This document shows, in pieces, positions 61,928 through 64,000 of a stretch of 64,000 bases of DNA. Position numbers and translations under genes: made by a program. The stretch is from assembly GCF_029675105.1 (NCBI RefSeq), contig NZ_JAQQFV010000008.1:1-64000 (forward strand), written 5' to 3'. The DNA is from Nocardia anocheti. Lineage in GTDB: Bacteria > Actinomycetota > Actinomycetes > Mycobacteriales > Mycobacteriaceae. The notes beneath the pieces were generated by a model. That model saw only the letters and a list, made by a program, of their open reading frames with translations. It did not search any database and was not told the DNA's origin. Position 1 is the stretch's first letter, and every line of letters starts with the position of its first letter.

Positions 61928-62806
61928 ATGCTGGAAGTCGAGCGGCTGGTGCGCCGGTTCGGCGAGCACGTGGCGGTCGACGGGGTGTCGTTCGGCGTGC
62001 CGCCGGGCGCGCTGACCGGATTCGTCGGCGGCAACGGCGCGGGCAAGACCACCACCATGCGGATGATCATGGGCGTGCTGGCCGTGCAGGGCGGGGAGAT
62101 CCGCTGGGACGGCAAGCCGGTGACCGCGCTGGACCGGCGGGGCTTCGGGTACATGCCCGAGGAGCGGGGGCTCTATCCCAAGCAGCCGGTCCTCGATCAG
62201 CTGGTCTATCTGGCCCGGCTGCGCGGACTGGACGCGGCCGAGGCCAAGCGGCGGGCCGGGGAACTGCTCGCGCGCTTCGGGCTGGCCGAGCGGGGTAGGG
62301 ACAAACTCGAGTCGCTGTCGCTGGGCAATCAGCAGCGGGTGCAGATCGCGGCCGCGGTGATCGCCCAGCCCACGGCGCTGATCCTGGACGAGCCGTTCTC
62401 CGGGCTGGACCCGGCCGCAGTGGATTCCATGGTGGAACTGTTGCGTGAATACGCCGATCAGGGTGTGCCGGTGCTGTTCTCCTCGCATCAGCTGGATCTG
62501 GTGGAGCGATTGTGCGATCAGCTGGTCATCCTGGCCGGTGGCCGGGTGGTCGGGCAGGGCTCGGTGGAGTCGCTGCGCGCCGGTGGCGCGGCCCGGTACC
62601 GGCTGGTCGTCGACGGTGATCCGGCGTGGTTGCGCGAATTCGCCGGGGTGCGGGTGATCTCGTTGGACGGTCCGGTCGCCCAGCTGGAACTGACAGGGAC
62701 GAGCACCGACGCGGTGCTGACCGAGGCGCTGGCGCGCGGGTCGGTGCGGGAGTTCGCCGAGGCGCGGCCCACCGTCGCCGAGATCTACCGGGAGGTGACG
62801 GCATGA
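61928..62806 (+). CDS. ABC transporter ATP-binding protein (NatA-like)
   Basis: This 292-aa ATPase has Walker A GGNGAGKTTTMRM near residue 34, signature SLGNQQRVQIA near 134 and Walker B ALILDEPFSGLDP. It begins with ATG after GGGGCCGGG. A permease gene follows after a tiny overlapping frame, so they form an ABC-2 exporter of the NatAB type. The substrate is unknown. Confidence 0.88.
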   Translation: MLEVERLVRRFGEHVAVDGVSFGVPPGALTGFVGGNGAGKTTTMRMIMGVLAVQGGEIRWDGKPVTALDRRGFGYMPEERGLYPKQPVLDQLVYLARLRGLDAAEAKRRAGELLARFGLAERGRDKLESLSLGNQQRVQIAAAVIAQPTALILDEPFSGLDPAAVDSMVELLREYADQGVPVLFSSHQLDLVERLCDQLVILAGGRVVGQGSVESLRAGGAARYRLVVDGDPAWLREFAGVRVISLDGPVAQLELTGTSTDAVLTEALARGSVREFAEARPTVAEIYREVTA

Positions 62807-62868
62807 GAACTCAGCGGCCGCAGGTGACCACCGACGACGCCCGAGCGTGCCAGGAGGCCCGAGTATGA
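62803..62868 (+). CDS. possible 21-aa linking peptide between ATPase and permease
   Basis: An ATG at 62803 overlaps the ATPase stop (ATGA), and its frame of 21 codons ends in a TGA at 62866 that overlaps the permease ATG at 62865. The double overlap could couple translation of the two transporter genes. The peptide (MRTQRPQVTT start) has no recognisable feature, and CAGGAGG inside it serves the permease. Confidence 0.35.
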   Translation: MRTQRPQVTTDDARACQEARV

Positions 62869-64000
62869 GTGGAGTGTGGCGGATCGTCGCCGCCAGGGAG
62901 ATCGTGGTGAAGCTGCGCGATCGCAACTTTGTCGTGTCGACCGTGGTCACCATCGTCGCGATCGTGGCGTCGCTGGCCATCAGCGGATTCCTCAGCAGCA
63001 GGCCCGACAAGGTCGACGTGGCGATCACCGGGCCCGAGACGGCCGTCGTCCTCGACACCGCCAACGGCCTGGCCGACGCCGCCGACAGCGACACCACCTT
63101 CACCGGCCATCCGGCCGCCGATCGCGCGGCCGTGGAACAGCAGGTCCGCGACGAAACCGTCGACGTGGGTCTGGTGCCCGCCGAATCCGGTGGCTGGCTG
63201 CTGCTCGGCAAGACCGCCGAGGACGACAACGCCACCACCTACATCACCGCCGCCGCCCAGCAGCTCGCCCTGCAACGCAATGCCGAGGCCGCGGGCGTCT
63301 CGCTCGCGGAACTGGGTCGCGGCGCGGACGTGCGCTACGACCTGTTGGAGACGAGCGCGATCGACCCGGGCCTGAGCAAGATCGTGGCGCTGGTGTTCGC
63401 CTTCCTGTTCTATCTGGCCTCGGTGCTGTTCGGCATGTCCATCGCGCAGAGCGTGGTGGAGGAGAAGCAGAACCGGATCGTGGAGATCCTGGCCAGCGCG
63501 ATGCCGCTGCGGCAGTTGCTGATCGGCAAGGTCGTCGGTAATTCGGTGCTGGCCTTCGCGCAGCTGGCGTTGTTCGTCGGCGCCGGGCTGGCGGGGCTGG
63601 CGGCGACCGGCAAGGCCGATCAGCTGGGGCAGATCGCCGGGGCCGCGGGCTGGTTCATCGTGTTCTTCCTGGTCGGGTTCATCGCGCTGGCCAGCCTGTG
63701 GGCGGTGGCCGGTGCGCTGGCCACCCGCAGCGAGGACCTGCAGTCCACCGCCACTCCCCTGTCGATGCTGATCATGATCGTGCTGTTCGCTGGCATCTTC
63801 CTCAGCGGCACCGCGCGGGTGGTTGCCTCCTATGTGCCGATCATGTCGATCGTCGCGATGCCGGGGCGGCTGGCCGAGGGCACCGCGGCCTGGTGGGAAC
63901 CGATCGTCGCGCTGGTGCTGATGGGAGTGGCGGCCTACGCCATCGTCGTCGTGGCGGAGAAGATCTACCGGCGGTCGCTCATGCAGACCCAGGGCCGTCT
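62865..64000 (+). CDS. ABC-2 type permease (NatB-like), partial at window end
   Basis: The first 378 codons of an ABC-2 family permease are present, and the frame is still open at 64000. An N-terminal membrane segment (VVSTVVTIVAIVASLAISGF) is followed by a soluble domain of about 140 residues, then a membrane region with the family motif VVEEKQNRIVEILASAMP. The ATG at 62865 follows AGGAGG. It pairs with the ATPase just upstream. Confidence 0.87.
   Translation, partial: MSGVWRIVAAREIVVKLRDRNFVVSTVVTIVAIVASLAISGFLSSRPDKVDVAITGPETAVVLDTANGLADAADSDTTFTGHPAADRAAVEQQVRDETVDVGLVPAESGGWLLLGKTAEDDNATTYITAAAQQLALQRNAEAAGVSLAELGRGADVRYDLLETSAIDPGLSKIVALVFAFLFYLASVLFGMSIAQSVVEEKQNRIVEILASAMPLRQLLIGKVVGNSVLAFAQLALFVGAGLAGLAATGKADQLGQIAGAAGWFIVFFLVGFIALASLWAVAGALATRSEDLQSTATPLSMLIMIVLFAGIFLSGTARVVASYVPIMSIVAMPGRLAEGTAAWWEPIVALVLMGVAAYAIVVVAEKIYRRSLMQTQGR

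Overview
The window is high-GC actinobacterial DNA, most likely from Nocardia or a close relative. The evidence is the mycobactin/nocobactin-type siderophore genes, the MTB12-like secreted protein, the IdeR/DmdR-type iron boxes, many GTG starts, and the split S10/spc ribosomal protein operons. The species call is an inference from gene content.

Layout. Both ends carry ribosomal protein operons on the minus strand. The S10 operon (rpsJ-rplC-rplD-rplW-rplB-rpsS-rplV-rpsC-rplP-rpmC-rpsQ) occupies 55611-60853. The start of the spc operon (rplN-rplX-rplE-rpsN) occupies 28-1471. About 54 kb of unrelated DNA lies between rpsQ and rplN, which adjoin in many bacteria. Most of that interval is an iron-acquisition island.

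Island, in the direction of minus-strand transcription: an MbtG-type lysine N-hydroxylase; a formyltransferase; an 1858-aa NRPS (C-A-PCP-C-vestigial A); a ferric-siderophore-binding lipoprotein; a 544-aa C-PCP protein; an MbtF-like NRPS; an MbtB-like NRPS (ArCP-Cy-A-PCP); a 2119-aa NRPS (C-A-PCP-E-C); a type II thioesterase; a KS protein (MbtC-like); an AT-KR-ACP protein (MbtD-like); and a DrrABC-like exporter. A second binding lipoprotein, a stand-alone siderophore-interacting reductase, an IrtA/IrtB-like transporter and a secreted MTB12-like protein complete it. Eight sites matching the iron-box consensus by 14-16 of 19 positions precede these units, so the set looks like one iron-repressed regulon. 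Salicylate synthase, salicyl-AMP ligase, MbtH and a long-chain hydroxylysine acyltransferase are absent and must be encoded elsewhere if needed.

Expected logic: external salicylate loads the ArCP; the Cy-A module adds Thr (or Ser) as an oxazoline; hydroxylysine or a similar residue is N-hydroxylated by MbtG and probably N-formylated; KS plus AT-KR-ACP make a beta-hydroxy acid; and the MbtF-like NRPS adds the terminal residue. The 1858-aa NRPS and the C-PCP protein are extra to a normal mycobactin/nocobactin line. All three of their C domains have lost the catalytic second His. They are the best candidates for something undescribed.

The rest of the interval (41.5-55.5 kb, outside irtAB) holds accessory genes: two PIN-type toxin-antitoxin pairs, an alpha/beta hydrolase, a small secreted protein, a GNAT, a 5'-truncated Fic gene, a glycolipid-binding protein, a pseudouridine synthase, a CPBP protease, an SDR and a 657-aa membrane protein with a repeat-rich tail. 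At the left are an M13 metallopeptidase lipoprotein and a MarR/ABC-exporter pair. To the right of the S10 operon are a DUF4442 protein and a NatAB-like ABC transporter that runs off the window end.
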